A stretch of 64,000 bases of DNA from Gymnorhina tibicen. Its lineage: Eukaryota; Chordata; Aves; Passeriformes; Artamidae. A program made the translations under genes and the position numbers. The notes under the pieces are model-generated. The model did not search any database. It was not told the DNA's origin and saw only the letters and a program-made list of their open reading frames with translations. The stretch lies in the NCBI GenBank assembly GCA_013399875.1, contig VXAZ01006886.1, forward strand, positions 2,555,288-2,619,287, written 5' to 3'. Positions 10,840-22,993 of the stretch are shown here, piece by piece (position 1 is the first letter of the stretch; the number at the start of each line of letters is the position of its first letter).

Positions 10840-13449
10840 GCCCAGCTCTCACCCCGGGCTTTGCACACAGGTACTTTTACTGTGACGTTTCTGATGGCAA
10901 AGCAAAACAGTGCTGGGAATGCTCAAATGTCTTTGGCTGCTTTGGAGCAGAGATCTGTAATATTTTAATGGTGGATATCAGCAAGAAACAGAAGCTGGAA
11001 GGTCCAGGCTGAGGCTGTCCTATGAGAACAGCTGATCTTACGAAATATTTTTACTAACACAGTTCTGAGTCTCTTGAGATCTGCACATAGTTAGGTTTTA
11101 AGCTAAAATGGAAGTGATTATTCTTAAGATACAAGTAAAATCTATTCAGGGCCAGATATTTCTAGGGACCTGAGGAGAAGCCGTGTTTGTTGTTTGTGGT
11201 ACCAGCTGCAGGGAGTATGCCTGAACCAGCTCTCCTTAAACCGAGGGTTTCACTGGAAGTTAGCAGTGAGCAAAGGTGCCTGAATGGGCTCTGTGCCCCA
11301 TGCTGAAGGCCAAAATCTCTGATGATACAAACTAACAAAGCTGCGCTCATGCCTCTCTAATTTAAAATTTGCTTCAGCAAGTGTGTTAGAACTGGCCTTG
11401 TTTTCATCAGAGCTGAGCCCGAGGAGAGTGCTCATGAATCAGAGAAAAATAACATTTCTGTTTAAGGTTTCTGTTTCATTTAAATAGAAAAAGCCCTTTG
11501 GGGAGATAGAGAAATAAAGACAGGATAAAAGACCCTCAGGTTCAAAGTGCGAAATCCTACTCTCAGTCGCAGAGAAGGAAAGCCGCCCTCGTGTTTGTGT
11601 TTTCTGTGTCAGTGCGTGAAATGTTTCCGTGGCTATTTCAGGACAGCCAGTATTAACTTCGCTGGATACCTGAGAATGAAACAGGCCCGGAGTTTGCTGC
11701 AGAAGTGCTACAAGTGAGTGACAGGAACACGTGGCTGTAACCCTAAACAGCATTGTGAAGGCCTTTATCCAGAAGCCAAGTTTACAGATTTTGCAAAGAC
11801 GTTAAACAAACACTGTAACTTTTAACATAAACACAATTAACTAACATAAATATTTATGCCCTTTTCTTTTCATTTCACTCAATGCATATACCACACATGA
11901 ATCAGAGTTTACCTTAAACAGTTGACTTTAGGACACCATTATCATTCTTATCAATAATTAAACTTTTCTGGAGCAAATAACTTCCTTGCTTAGCACAAAT
12001 GCATCTCCTGAACTTAGTACCTGCTCCAAAGGGTTTCAGGATCTGTTCAGCTTCTTAGACTGAAGAGCTGGTAGGTACAGGCAGCTGCCTCCAAGGTTCA
12101 GACAGACAGGAATGATTTTTTTCTCACCATGCTCAGTCTCCAATTATTCCAACAGGACAACAGAAATCTTTCACTGTGAAAGTAAGTAAGGACTGAGTAA
12201 TGGGTATGGAAATTCCTCTCTTAAACCAGCACACAGCAATACTGTAATCCCTACTGGATTGGTAAGAGTTCTGGCTGGGAGGAACAGTGTGGTTGTACAG
12301 CCAGCTGGAGGCCCTGAGCAGATGCAGAGCCTTGGAGAAGGTACACAAAGCACAATCACTGACCTGTTGTGTTCTATGGTGACCACAAAAGTAACTCCTA
12401 CCAACCATCCCAACAATCAGGGTCATTGTCAGCCCCACTGAATTCATTGAGGACTTTCAAGTTGCATTTCACTCCTACGTGTGACTTACCAAGGCTGCAG
12501 AGCTGGAACAGAACCTCATAAACAGCGAAGTTTTATCTGGGGAAGATGGGCATCTCCCCAAGAAGATATTTCTTACTTGATAAACCTTTTTGAATTTAGT
12601 CCAAAAAATTAGCGAAATTTTTGTGATGTAGAAACTAAAGCAAAGACTTTATACAAGTCGATCAATCCCATAAACAAATCACCAGTTAATAACCACAGTG
12701 GTTTGTTTATATACAACCATGATGGAAAATTCAAGTATATCACAAATTCCCCTATTTATCCTATCTTTAATTACATACCAGGGATGTAATTTCTTTCCTT
12801 TTCCTGTTTTCTTTAGCCTGCCATGCAAAGTGGATATTTCATTTAATTGTTATTAAAATAATTCTCTTTTTCTTCTTACATACTGCATGGTTATTGAGCA
12901 TCTCTGGGTGCTCTAGTGTTTTGCCTTCATCAGAAAATGCCTCACTGCTGAGAAATGACAGAGAAAGAATGGAAGTCACTGGCAAAGCATAAAAAGGCAA
13001 ACAAACATCCTACCCGATGTGCCCTTACATGGATCCAATAGCCCGTTGTCCTTAAATGGCACTACACAGGATACCACTACACGTGGAGAGTTTCAAAGTT
13101 TTCCAGTCAATAGCTAAAAGCAGCCCTGAAACTCACTCCCTAGAGAATCTCTCCACAGCAGGTAATACAGTGATTGTCATTTCACAGGAGAGGTAAAAGA
13201 GAAAACTTCAGGCTGCCTGGACTCAGATAATTCCAGAACTGAGGCACAAATTTGACAAGGGTCTGACATTCAGCTTTTGCAGCTGCTCACAAGCTCTCTA
13301 TCTATCTGCCTTCACTATCACCTGCTCTCAGGGAATTGAACATCCTAATTAAACACAAAACAGTAGAGTTAGATGAATGATTTTTTTGAAATCTTAGCAT
13401 TGAGGAGTAAGGGAATGTCAGGATCAAGCCTGCTGCTATGACTTTCCCA
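10840..13449. other. Non-coding stretch
   Basis: No gene is supported. 12133-12447 is open on both strands (about 104 codons minus, 60 plus) with no motif. A possible very degraded MIR on the minus strand is hinted at by GAACTGAGGCACA near 13237-13249, followed by a CAAGGGTC string, but this is too weak to call. A minus-strand pseudo-exon at 12490-12536 is listed separately. Confidence 0.5.
12490..12536 (-). other. Candidate minus-strand exon (47 nt)
   Basis: On the minus strand, a pyrimidine-rich acceptor (CCCATCTTCCCCAG) precedes 47 bases ending in GCAGCCTTG, followed by a strong donor, GTAAGTCAC. Two of the three frames contain stops and the third gives a 15-codon peptide without motifs. 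It could be an exon of a non-coding transcript or, more probably, a chance pseudo-exon. There is no supporting neighbour. Confidence 0.15.
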
Positions 13450-13606
13450 GAATCATGGAATGGTTGGGCTTGGAAAGGACTTCTGGAGATCATGTAGTCC
13501 CAACCCCCTGCTAAAGCAGGTTCACACAGAACCTGCTTTAATATCTCCAGAGCTGGAGACTATACTGTACTATACTGTTTCTCCCATAGGACCCTTCCAC
13601 TGCTCA
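13450..13606 (-). mobile_element. CR1 LINE 3' end, truncated
   Basis: Read on the plus strand, the segment starts AGAATCATGGAATGGTTGGG, continues TTGGAAAGGAC, GATCATGTAGTCCCAACCCC and CTGCTAAAGCAGGTTCACAC, then AATATCTCCAGAGCTGGAGAC and TTCCACTGCTC. This is the reverse complement of the bird CR1 3' untranslated tail in correct order, so the element lies on the minus strand with its 3' terminus at about 13450. It is 5'-truncated, as nearly all CR1 copies are, and carries no reverse transcriptase sequence. Divergence from the consensus is clear, so it is an old copy. A 12-bp hairpin at 13512-13540 lies inside it. Confidence 0.9.
13512..13540. repeat. 12-bp perfect hairpin within the CR1 copy
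   Basis: TAAAGCAGGTTC (13512-13523) and GAACCTGCTTTA (13529-13540) are perfect complements around the loop ACACA. The CR1 consensus that I remember has AAGCAGG and CACACAGG here but not a matching right arm. The perfect palindrome therefore seems specific to this copy and may have formed by a local template-switch mutation. Confidence 0.8.
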
Positions 13607-14472
13607 GGAGGAAGCCTGGACCTGTGTGAGATGGCACAGCTGATGAATCAAAACCAATGCTGTCTCTAGGGTCTCTTTGTTACCTCAGCTGAAAGACACA
13701 CAGTGAATGATGCAGAGATACAAGAAATCAGAGGATAGAAAAATGGAGAAGTGTTACTATATTTCATCATATTAACACCCAAAGGGGTCATCAGCAGACT
13801 ACAAATAAATACAACAGAGAGAAAAATTGCCTTTAATGGCAAAGAAAAATTTTACCCCAGGTCTTTTTGTGATTGCATAAACCACTGTAAAGCTGTTTAC
13901 TAACTAAGGAAAACTAAAAAGTATTCTAAGCCCTGGAAACTTAAAACTGCTTGTGTGACTGAACCTTATTCACACTTGCAAACAAAAGAGTCTTTTTGGC
14001 CCCAAAAGAAGCATATGTCTTTTCAGTCTTATCCTGGATTATCTATCAGGCCAATCCATTAGTGGCTTTGGGGATGTTTCTTGGAAGATTGTGTGCTCAA
14101 CATTCATAGGCTCTGGCTAAGAAACTCTCCTCTTAGATATGTCTGTGGGCTGCACTGCATAGATAGCTGAGGCTTTGTGGCACACATCCCTGCAATCCCA
14201 CAGAAATGAACACCACCCCCATTTAACAAAAGCATCAAAAGTCTACGTGACTCTTCTGAGTTCACCCTGCAAGTCCATGTGGGACTTCCGATAAACATTC
14301 TCTTTTAGGAGGTGGGGAACCCAAGTCTTCCCATTCATCGGCTGATACCCCAGACATGGATGTACTCACCTTCTTTAGTTACTAATGAATTTGCAAAATT
14401 CCTAGGACATACTGTGGCCTCCTTACACAGGTTATATTCCAAATGATTTCGTAATATCTAGTCCCCTATATT

Positions 14473-14492
14473 AATTATTAATGAATTATTAA
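14473..14492. promoter_or_regulatory. Duplicated AATTATTAA homeodomain-type site
   Basis: AATTATTAA occurs at 14473-14481 and 14484-14492, an 11-base period (one helical turn). TAATT/ATTAAT cores fit homeodomain proteins. The surrounding 14440-14560 has the mixed, non-repetitive look of a conserved enhancer, including GATCATTAACC just to the right. Conservation cannot be judged from one sequence. Confidence 0.4.
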
Positions 14493-15183
14493 AGGACTCA
14501 ATAAAGCTGGCAGATCATTAACCTGTACTGCCACTGTAACATTCCTGCTCACATAACGGAGGTGACAGCATTCAGGCAACTTGACACATCAGTGTGCTGG
14601 ACCTGCTGGTCCCTATCTGGAGTGTCAGTAGGAGTAGCCTTCTAAAGGGAAAAGATTTCTGTAGGTTCAACTGCAGAGAACGTGGAGAAATAGAGCCCTC
14701 TTGTTGTCTCAGAGCTCAGACAAAAGCTGGAATCTGGAAACTCTTGAGCTGTTCCCCTGACTCTGTAATAACAGGGCGATGCTTTGTACAAAATGTGCTT
14801 TCTGAGCTGTACTTTCTCACCACTCTAAGGTGGGTGACTTCCTCATCAGCATAATACAGCAAGTGGTCACTTTCCCAGTGTGCTGCAGAGAAGAGAGAGA
14901 ACCCTCACGGGCTGTTTGCTCAGAATGTCAGGGGAACCAAAGTGCACAAAGTTTTCTGTATTCATTCTTGTCTAAACATTGGAGGTGTTGGTTAACTCCA
15001 AGAAGTGGGAAAGTGGCAATGCCATCTTTTCTGGGACTCATTATAGAAAACCAGTGACCCCCTTTTTTTCACTTGTGCCGCCTGCATGTGCCACCTCCCA
15101 TGTGAAATACAGATCAGTCCACTTTTCTGTCTTAAATACTGCAGGAATCCCGGGCAAAAGGATGAGAACACAGCAAGTCCATA

Positions 15184-15230
15184 TTTATCTTTTGTATCTT
15201 TGTTTATCTTTTGTATCTTCTGCAAGATAC
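15184..15230. repeat. Two-copy tandem repeat followed by a hairpin
   Basis: TTTATCTTTTGTATCTT occurs perfectly at 15184-15200 and 15203-15219 (period 19). The end of the second copy, GTATCTT (15213-15219), forms a 7-bp hairpin with AAGATAC (15224-15230) over a four-base loop. It looks like a replication-slippage duplication. Confidence 0.8.
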
Positions 15231-18200
15231 TTCTTGAGCCAAAGGCATAGGATATCAGTGGGATTGCAGCTGGTTCAGCCTCTTCTCCCTGATCTGAGCA
15301 GGGTGATTCAGCTGGCATATGTATCCCAGGTTCACTGATGGAATTAATCACTTGTGCATAAGATAGTGAGAGTCTATATAAATAATAAAAAAGTCCAATC
15401 TCATCCCTCAACTTCATTCCGTTGGCAGTTGTACAGCATTTAAAATTTGTGTACATTACTGACAGTGATAATCTCCAAGAGTTACGTTATAGATTCATGA
15501 ATCTACTTATGTGCTATCTTCTGTCTTGTCAAAATTATCACAATAAATTAAATACAGGAGCCTTGTGATACACTCAAATGAAGTCAATAGTCTTATCTAG
15601 TCCCAGAATTCTGAATACAGATGCAAGGACTGAGTAGGAAAACGGCTATCAATGTGGAAGCTGTTTTGGAAAAAATGGAGAAAATAAATGGAAGCAACTT
15701 CTGTGGTTGTACTGATTCTCTTGTTTTCTTAGACACTGCCAAATCACATTTGAAGATACCCAGAGCTTGAAAACAGTCTTTGGGAGCTTGTTGAAGTCTA
15801 GAATTTCTTTAGGTGACTAAGTATGGACATGAATTCTTAAACAGAGGATAAACATTCTCTTTTAGGATGTACTTCTACATATTCCTTCCAATTAAGAGTT
15901 TGGTGAACGACATGAAGAAAATGTGTGCTTCTGTATTATTATTAATATCAAGCAGTGACGTAGAAAAAATCAGCATACAAAGCCCATCTCATAGTGGAAG
16001 CTTTTCTGTTCATTTCAAATAATACTGGCTCAGCTTATATCGAAGCAATAAGGAACTATAATAGAAATAGAAATAAATCAGAATATATATATTCTTCAAG
16101 ACCTTGTTTACTCTCCATCATAGTATTTAAAAGAGTTCTAACACAGACACAATTGAACTATCTTTGAATCTATTATGTTTAAACAGGTTTGTTTTGTTGC
16201 ACGAGAATATTAGAGTCCTTTGGGCAGCGTGACTGGAAAAAATTACTTAAGAAATGTATTTGAAGTGCTGGAAACAGGCAAGATCCCTTAGCTGTGGTTG
16301 GTTTCGAGTCTCTTACTAGAACTTCCAGGCCAGGCTCTGACTGGATGCAAATCAGGAAATAAAACTTTGTGGCATCACTTAATGCTTGTGAGGCAAAACA
16401 CAGACATGAATTTGATTTAGAAAAATTACTGCAAACTGCTGTCTTCACACATCCTACAGTTTATTAATCCATGGATAATACTTACCTGGACTATGCACCT
16501 GCTCCAAGAGCTGTATATACAGTAATAATCATTTGAAGCTGTCTTCAACTCCCCGAGTAAATGCTACCAAGCAATTCCAGGTTATTAAACTGATTTATAG
16601 TTTATATAGACATAAAAACTACCTAGATTTGCTTTCTGAACATCTTCAGACGTTGTGAAACACATCTGTTTTAATTTACTTCTATTTTCATGTTCTTTCC
16701 ATACAGGCCAGATTCAGCATATCCTATCTGTGATGGCTCAATTTCTTATTCCTGCAGAAATATGCAGACGAGAGCACAAGGTTTATAGCCACCAGGCAGC
16801 ATGTTTAGAATCAGAGAAATAACTGAGAAACAATATAGAGAATGATGAGAAATATGAGGAATATCTATTTTTAGAAGCTGAAATATATTTGTATTTAATT
16901 ACACTATGTTTCTATCTTGTGCAATACATATTCCCTCCAAACATGAAAAGAAACAAGCTGGAGTACATTTAAATGTGGTCATCTGGTGTGAATCTTTTAG
17001 GCAACTAACTTCTGCCATTATGATTACTTTCCACTCTCACATGCCATTTAATATTGGAGGAAGCAAAATAGTTCTGTGTGGTTGTAGCCTATCCAATATC
17101 AGTGTGTCACTGGGAAGTTAAAATCTCATCTAAGCCAGAAATGTAAATCTGCCAGACCTCCCAAGAGTACTGAAAGCTTCTTTTTCTCCCCCTGAGCTTT
17201 AAAGTGTGGAAGAGATAGCATCACATCTTTTGCATCTGGGAAATCATTCTCTCTGCTCATTCCTAAAAACTTGTCTGTCTTTCAGGTTCTTCTTCAAAGG
17301 GTGATTGCTTTTCTGAACCCTCTTGGTTCCTTTTGAGCTTTCCTTTCACAGCTAAATAAAAATTAAGGTGTGCAGATACAGAAAATGTGTAGGATCCTGT
17401 CATTGTACTTGATAAGGTCCTGTCATTTTATCTGTCATTTTTTGAAAAATTGTTTTCAGCTAGTGACCTTTTAAATTCCATTTATTAGTGAGGAAACGAA
17501 AATGTCCGCAGGTTTGGGGCTTTACTTTCTTTTTTAGTAAATATTATATGCACCTCATTTTACTTAGGTGATGTTATCCTGGTCAGCTTTATAGAGCTGA
17601 AGTAGAAAAGGTTGGGAAGGAGCAAACAAAGTGTGGCAATGAATTGATCACCTCATGAATTATGCTTATATGCCTGGGGAACTGGGTGTAACCGGGCTAG
17701 CAGGGGCTTCTGATGCTTAAACTGGAGTCCATGAGCAGAGAAAAGGCAGAACCATTAATGATCCCGGCCCGGGAAAGAAGAGAAATGAAGAACATCTGAA
17801 AGGAACAGCAGGAGCATGCTACAGTAAAATAATTTGGATCTTCACAGAAACATAGGCATTGCAGATTAGCAAAGAAAGCAAAGAAAGGTTGGGTTTAGCA
17901 CAGTCTGCATGCAAACTTTTTTTTTTTTGGTCTTTTGCTGTGTATCTTTGGTTGAATAGAGGTGAATAAATAGGGAAGAAGTTATTTTGCTGTCATTTTT
18001 CCAATCACAGTGTCCCTGCACAGCTTAACAGCTCTGTGTGTCAGGTACATGGAGCTCTGCTGCAGAATAAATGAACTGTGTGGCAAAAGCCACAGAAGCT
18101 TCCTCTGAGGATGCCCTGGACAGAGACTGGAGGAGATCTGAGTCTGACATGGTGCCTGTGCTAATCTTACCATTGTAAGGTCCAGAAAGGAGGTTTCGTT

Positions 18201-18479
18201 CTAAGACAAAATTATAAAACTTCCCAGTAATATTTATTATTTCTTCATAATTATGTAGAGAAAATCGAAACTTGAGTCAGGACAGGCACAGCATTCAGGT
18301 GCTGAGTGAATTCTGTGGAGAGAGTCTTTAAGGTATCAGGAATAAAAAGACCAACTCACTCCCAAGGACCTATAGTTGATTTTCTTAAGTACATGTGGCA
18401 TAACCTGGCTCTGAGCATGCAGCGAATCATCACTGCTGCCATTTGGAAGAGCAGATCACACAAGCTGGGGGCTTGCCAG

Positions 18480-18620
18480 TGAAATTGCTGTGTTTAATGC
18501 TGTGAGCCAGTGGGGCAAATTAATGTCTTCTGTGATAATTCCATTAAAGACTTATTATTTTGATAAATCACAGGAGGCAAAGGTCATGATCTCCCGGGAA
18601 CTTTGATTTCAAGCTGTTTT
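18480..18620. promoter_or_regulatory. Possible conserved enhancer-like element
   Basis: The sequence is of mixed complexity with many developmental factor cores packed together: AAATTAATGT, GTGATAATTCC, CATTAAAGAC, TGATAAATCAC, and an orphan-nuclear-receptor half-site AAAGGTCA at 18579-18586. It is neither repetitive nor coding (all frames are interrupted). The call rests on appearance only, and a cross-species alignment would decide it. Confidence 0.3.
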
Positions 18621-19830
18621 GCTCAGGATTTCTATATTTAACTTTACTGCTGAGTTGCTACAAACATTTGCTTTACCTGTCTTTCAATTTTGTTTCTTCT
18701 CTTACCAATGATTCTTGAAAACATTTTGGTGACTTATTTCAAAATATTTAATCCAGAGAATAATCTTCCCTAATATGCTTTCACCTGATCAGTATATACT
18801 AGGGAGAAAATATGAACTGGAGTAAAAATTCTTTGAGCTCTTTGGGTGTGTTTTACATACTGGGAATATTTAATGCAAGGATACCACTGAGGACTGAAGG
18901 CTTAGATGAGTAACTGCCATTGATGAAAATTTGGGGAACATACCTAGTTCAGTAATCTGAGAAATCTGTGTTGGAGGAATATTACCTAAAATTTGTCATT
19001 TGAGTAACTTATTCATTACGCACAGAATATAAGCAGCTAAGTTTCTATCACAGTGATGGTTGTTGATCTTCCGAACACAAGCCCCAGTTACTTGCTGAAG
19101 CTGGGGTAATCCAGAGGCAAATCTTGGGAGTTACCCCTGGTTCACAGCGTTGATCCTTCCCTCTGCTCCTTAGCAAAGCAGTGCTGACAAGAAGGCTAAA
19201 ACCAGTTTGTTGGTAGGGGTTCTTTAATTCACAGCACTGGAAAAGTCGTATCAGCAAAGAAGCTTTATAGCTGTGTGAGTTGCATCTCCCTTAGGGGTGC
19301 AAATGCACTTTGGGTGTGAGCTCCAGCTGTTCCGTGTGGCCCAGCATCACAGAAGGCAAGGAAAGGAGCTGCTGGAGCCTCTTCTTTTTCTTCTGACCCT
19401 GAGGCCAAGGACCTGTAAGCCTAAATGAGAGAAGGATGAGCCTGACCCCCTCTCAGGCTGCACAGCTCTTGTCATGAGGAGATGGAAGCACAGCAGGGAC
19501 ACATTTGGCAATCTGGGATCTGCTTGTAGGAACAAAATGCCATTTTAACCATTTAAAATACATGAGACTGCATCCAGCACAGCCCTGTCCCTGGGGACTG
19601 ACCAGGACAGTTTTAGCTCTTTTAAGAACAAAGAAAGAAGAGACCTTGCTCCAAGAGCTCAGTGCCCTTTCACAGGGATCCTAGCAAAGGAATGACTTTT
19701 TATTTATTTATTTTATGTCTTCAGCTAAGCTTTGATGAGAGTTCCTTGACTTTTCTGTAGAGGCTGTGTTTCCTGTCTGAGGTAATATTTAAGATGAAGA
19801 CTGACTCCTTCTTGTGTTTCCTTCCTACAG

Positions 19831-19937
19831 ACCAAAAGGAGACCCTTTCAAAGTGTGCAGCCTTTAATCTGGAGGCAAATGCAGGCCCCATTTGTAGCCC
19901 TCATCTCTTCTACAATGACAAGTGTTGCTGCTTGCAG
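19831..19937 (+). CDS. Candidate coding exon, unknown gene
   Basis: A 107-base segment is bounded by a good acceptor (GTTTCCTTCCTACAG, ending 19830) and a consensus-like donor, TTGCAG|GTAACAG. After two leading bases it reads 35 uninterrupted codons, QKETLSKCAAFNLEAN and onward, ending exactly at a codon boundary. The peptide has six cysteines, with a CCC cluster near its end. A second frame is also open. I do not recognise the protein. It ends in phase 0, which matches the start phase of the candidate exon at 56236. Alternatives are a non-coding transcript exon or a chance pseudo-exon. Confidence 0.27.
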
Positions 19938-20204
19938 GTAACAGTTTTCTATCTCATTTAATCCTTTCTACCTCCTTACTTCACTTCTATTGTGCCACAG
20001 AGGAATTAGACTCCTTTTATGCTGAGCTGCTGCTTGCGTATCATCATGGCACTGGGGATAAGTAAACACACATTTAAGCCAAGAAATCAGCATTCCTTCG
20101 GCAATGCCTTGTTTTATTCAGCATGGCAATCTCACAGCACATTCAATTTTAAATGATAGGGTGTTTCATTACCAGTTTTTAGATATACAGAATCAAATTT
20201 TGCA

Positions 20205-20295
20205 CAAATATGCATTTGTTTATTTATTACTTTATTATTATATTATTTCTAATACTACTAGTATTGATAATAATAGTAATGGTATTATTCATTCC
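20205..20295. repeat. AT-rich low-complexity tract
   Basis: The tract is a degenerate TTA/TAA-rich sequence (TTTATTATTATATTATTTC and similar) containing a near-perfect palindrome, AATACTACTAGTATT. It is low-complexity sequence. The 82-codon frame that covers it is an artefact of composition. Confidence 0.7.
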
Positions 20296-20499
20296 ACTTG
20301 GATTTCAAACTGTAAGTCACTTGAGAATTTTTCCACTAGGAAGCCAATGTGATGGTTGTTGCAAATAGTGGTAAAGTATACTTAAGGCTTCAGAGGATGC
20401 TGGGATTAGCCTTTTTTGGTCATATTTTTGTACTGACAAGCTGTAAAATAGGACACATTCTCTAACAGTATGAAATCCACATGAGAGGCCTTATAGTCT

Positions 20500-20600
20500 G
20501 ATGAATAATCATTATCATCATGTTTATTGGCCAAATATTAAGTTGGTAGCCTCTAATTAAATAAGGACAGAGAAAAGCCGCATTAATTTAATGGAGGTGG
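20500..20600. promoter_or_regulatory. Possible conserved enhancer-like element
   Basis: A non-repetitive AT-rich block contains ATCATTATCATCATG, TTTATTGGCCAAATATTAAG, CTCTAATTAAATAAGG and GCATTAATTTAATGG. This is a packing of homeodomain, CCAAT and forkhead-like cores resembling vertebrate conserved non-coding elements. There is no coding potential. The call is by appearance only. Confidence 0.25.
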
Positions 20601-21407
20601 ATAACCCTTCCCCTCCTGCATCCTGACTAACATGGTGCTCATTGGGCCATCAGTTTGAAGACACTTTTTTCCCTTTCCTGTGGCTTGTAATGTTTCTGTA
20701 ATGTTTCTTTTCTGGTGACTTCTTTCTTTGTTGAAGTTGTGAAAGCTGGAAATTTACTTATACGATTTAGTAACATTGCCATACATGGCAAGTTATAACT
20801 TTGAAGTTACTTGGTGTATTATTTATACTTTTAAAAATTTGTGCTCCTGCACCTGTGATCTTAGCAAAATTCACAGATGTTTTGGATAAGCGTATTCTAC
20901 TGTCTCTTCTGCCCTCTTATGGAACTGCTCACACACATTAAAAACTCCAACTCCATGCAGTGGGACATTTGCCACTGATTCAGTAGCACTTGGATCAGGC
21001 TCTTCATTTGGAGGGAAAGGATGATAAATGCATTATAAAGAATGTTTTGAACAGGTGAATAGCACAGAAGAGATGAGTAGAAGATGAGGAGTGGCCAGTT
21101 CTTAACACCTCAGCAAGGACAAACAAGTACAATTTATATGTGCATCATGACAGGTGTGTGCATTAGACAGGCCCAGGGCTGGGATTAGTTCTGCATATTC
21201 CCAAGGTTTGTTTTTTGGCAAGTCACTGTAGGTTATTCTGTCTTCATGTATGGAAAGAGCTGTTTCTTTGTGTCCCTGTTTATCAGACTTTGGTCATGGA
21301 GTTCAGGTCCCTGTAGCTGCCACTTTCCTAAGAGCTAAAAGAAGCAATATATTTTCTCTTTGCTTGTTGCTCTGTGAAATTCTCATCACTTCCTCCTCAG
21401 TCCCAAT

Positions 21408-21434
21408 TTACAGAGGAAATTGAGTAAATATGTT
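21408..21434 (-). repeat. Possible MIR fragment
   Basis: TCCCAATTTACAGAGGAAAT followed by TGAG resembles the reverse complement of the MIR core CCCATTTTACAGATGAGGAAACTGAG with a two-base deletion. Only about 25 bases match and no flanking MIR sequence is recognisable. It could be chance. Confidence 0.3.
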
Positions 21435-22969
21435 GTTGTTGTTTGAGCAGCAGCTTCTGTTCAGGTTCACCTGCCCATTAGAAGATGAAATTCCAAGGGT
21501 TCTACTGCTTTCTGAAAATCTGCATCTCCTGCTGTTGTATGTGTCACAGTTACCTTCTTCCCAGCTATTTTCTTCTACCTTCTAGAGTTTATCCGTGACA
21601 AACCTGAGGGGGAACAGCTTTAATCAGGCAGAGCAAAATGACCTGAGAAACCCCAGTGGGAAAATAATGCAGCACAGCTATGAAGCAACTTCTGTCACTA
21701 ACTCCTCGTGCTCATGGTAACAGCACCATGAGGCCTCAGGTACTGGCTATCCCCACAAACTTGAGGGATACTGGTGGAAACTGGAGCATAAAAAGTGAAT
21801 TGTTTCTCTACTGCAATATACTGTTGATCCTTCTAGGACATTTTCAGTTGTTTTCTCTGTGCACGTGATATAGAAAATGGAAGCATGAAATGAAAATACT
21901 CTGTTTGGAAAAGCTGAAGATTCTGTTTGATAAACAGGACGAAAGTATTCACAAGACTTGAACATTCCCTTTTTGGGTCAATGCCTTGTCATTTTCTTCC
22001 CTTGGGCTAAAATCTCAACAAGTTTTCAGGCATCCAAGTCATGGCCTGAGCTCACAGATGAAGAATGAGAGGATGAATCTGATAGTCAGGCATTCTGTCT
22101 ACCTGTCTTGTCACACACGTGTGTCCACTGCTTTTGTGTGCTGGTTCTCCCTGAAAAAGACCAACACGCATCAGGTATTCTGTTCCCTTGCAGTCCTCTA
22201 CAGAAGACTGAGGTTAGTCCCTCAAAAACTGCTGAGGTTCAGATGCCAACCTAATTTCCATATTTGATAATGTCATAGGAGCAAAAACAGTCGAACAGAA
22301 ACAGTGGAACACACTTTGCCTGCATCCCTCCCTCCATCTGTTCAGAACTTCTGGCGATGGTCCTATCCAGATTTGGACATCCAGAGAAGAGAGATGCAAA
22401 ACTATGTCATTTACTAAGGGCATTTTATTCTCTGCAGAGCTCTGGCTGCAGAACTGTGAAAGGAGCCAGGTTTCAAACCAAAGCGCAGGTCAGAGCAAGG
22501 CAGTGTTCTGTTCCCTGTTCTCCATGCTGGCACAGTAAGGTGGGCTCTTGCTCCCTTCTCTGATAAGGCTGATGCCCCAACTCCTATGGGAGCAGGAATT
22601 GAAAAAAGCCCATACCTGTAGAATCTCAGAGCAGGATTTAATGTAGTAGCTGAAACTCATTCCTATTATTTTATTCTTTCCACGGGATCCTAATTTACAA
22701 TCACTTTTTCACAGAGCCCACTGCTTTAAGGATACTTGGATGTACACATCATTTTCACTGGGCTGGGACCTACCAAAGTCAGTGGGAATGATACTTAGAG
22801 CTCTTACTTTGGTTTCTACCACTTCCATCTGCGCCAGTTACACTCCTGGTCTTACACTGACAACAGCCCTATTGTCTTCTGGGGGCAGTTAGTAAAATAA
22901 CATCTTGGTCAGCATGACTGGAAAAGAACCTCAGTATTTGACCTTTAGATAATGGGAAGGAAGTGGGGT

Positions 22970-22993
22970 GGAGAGAGAAAGAGGAAAGGAGAA
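22970..22993 (+). repeat. Uninterrupted purine tract
   Basis: Twenty-four consecutive purines (GAGAGAGAAAGAGGAAAGG and on) lie within a purine-rich 40-base neighbourhood. Such tracts can bind GAGA/ETS-type factors or form triplex DNA. Nothing nearby indicates a function. Confidence 0.8.

Larger units (their letters stand above)
13610..18440. other. Non-coding AT-rich stretch
   Basis: No gene is supported. 14979-15456 is open on both strands (119 codons plus, 154 minus) without motifs, which fits chance in this base composition. A duplicated site at 14473-14492, a short tandem at 15184-15230 and a repeated TCCTGTCATT at about 17395-17440 are the visible structures. A-runs and T-runs (for example 17920-17929) are short. 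Confidence 0.5.

Noticed and set aside
13237..13262. A string resembling a minus-strand MIR (ACTGAGGCACA followed by CAAGGGTC).
   Set aside because: Only two short blocks match, with wrong spacing and no supporting flanks.
14979..15456. Overlapping 119-codon plus and 154-codon minus frames.
   Set aside because: Lengths are within chance for the composition, both strands are open, and part of the minus frame encodes a short tandem repeat.
16486..16563. A minus-strand 78-base open segment ending in a perfect CAG|GTAAGT donor, encoding a WSRC string reminiscent of thrombospondin type 1 repeats.
   Set aside because: The acceptor is weak, only a few residues fit, and the other conserved cysteines and tryptophans of that repeat are absent.
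21214..21250. TTGGCAAGTCACTG resembling the 3' half of MIR.
   Set aside because: The match ends after about 14 bases, and the expected following CCTCAGTTTCC block is missing.
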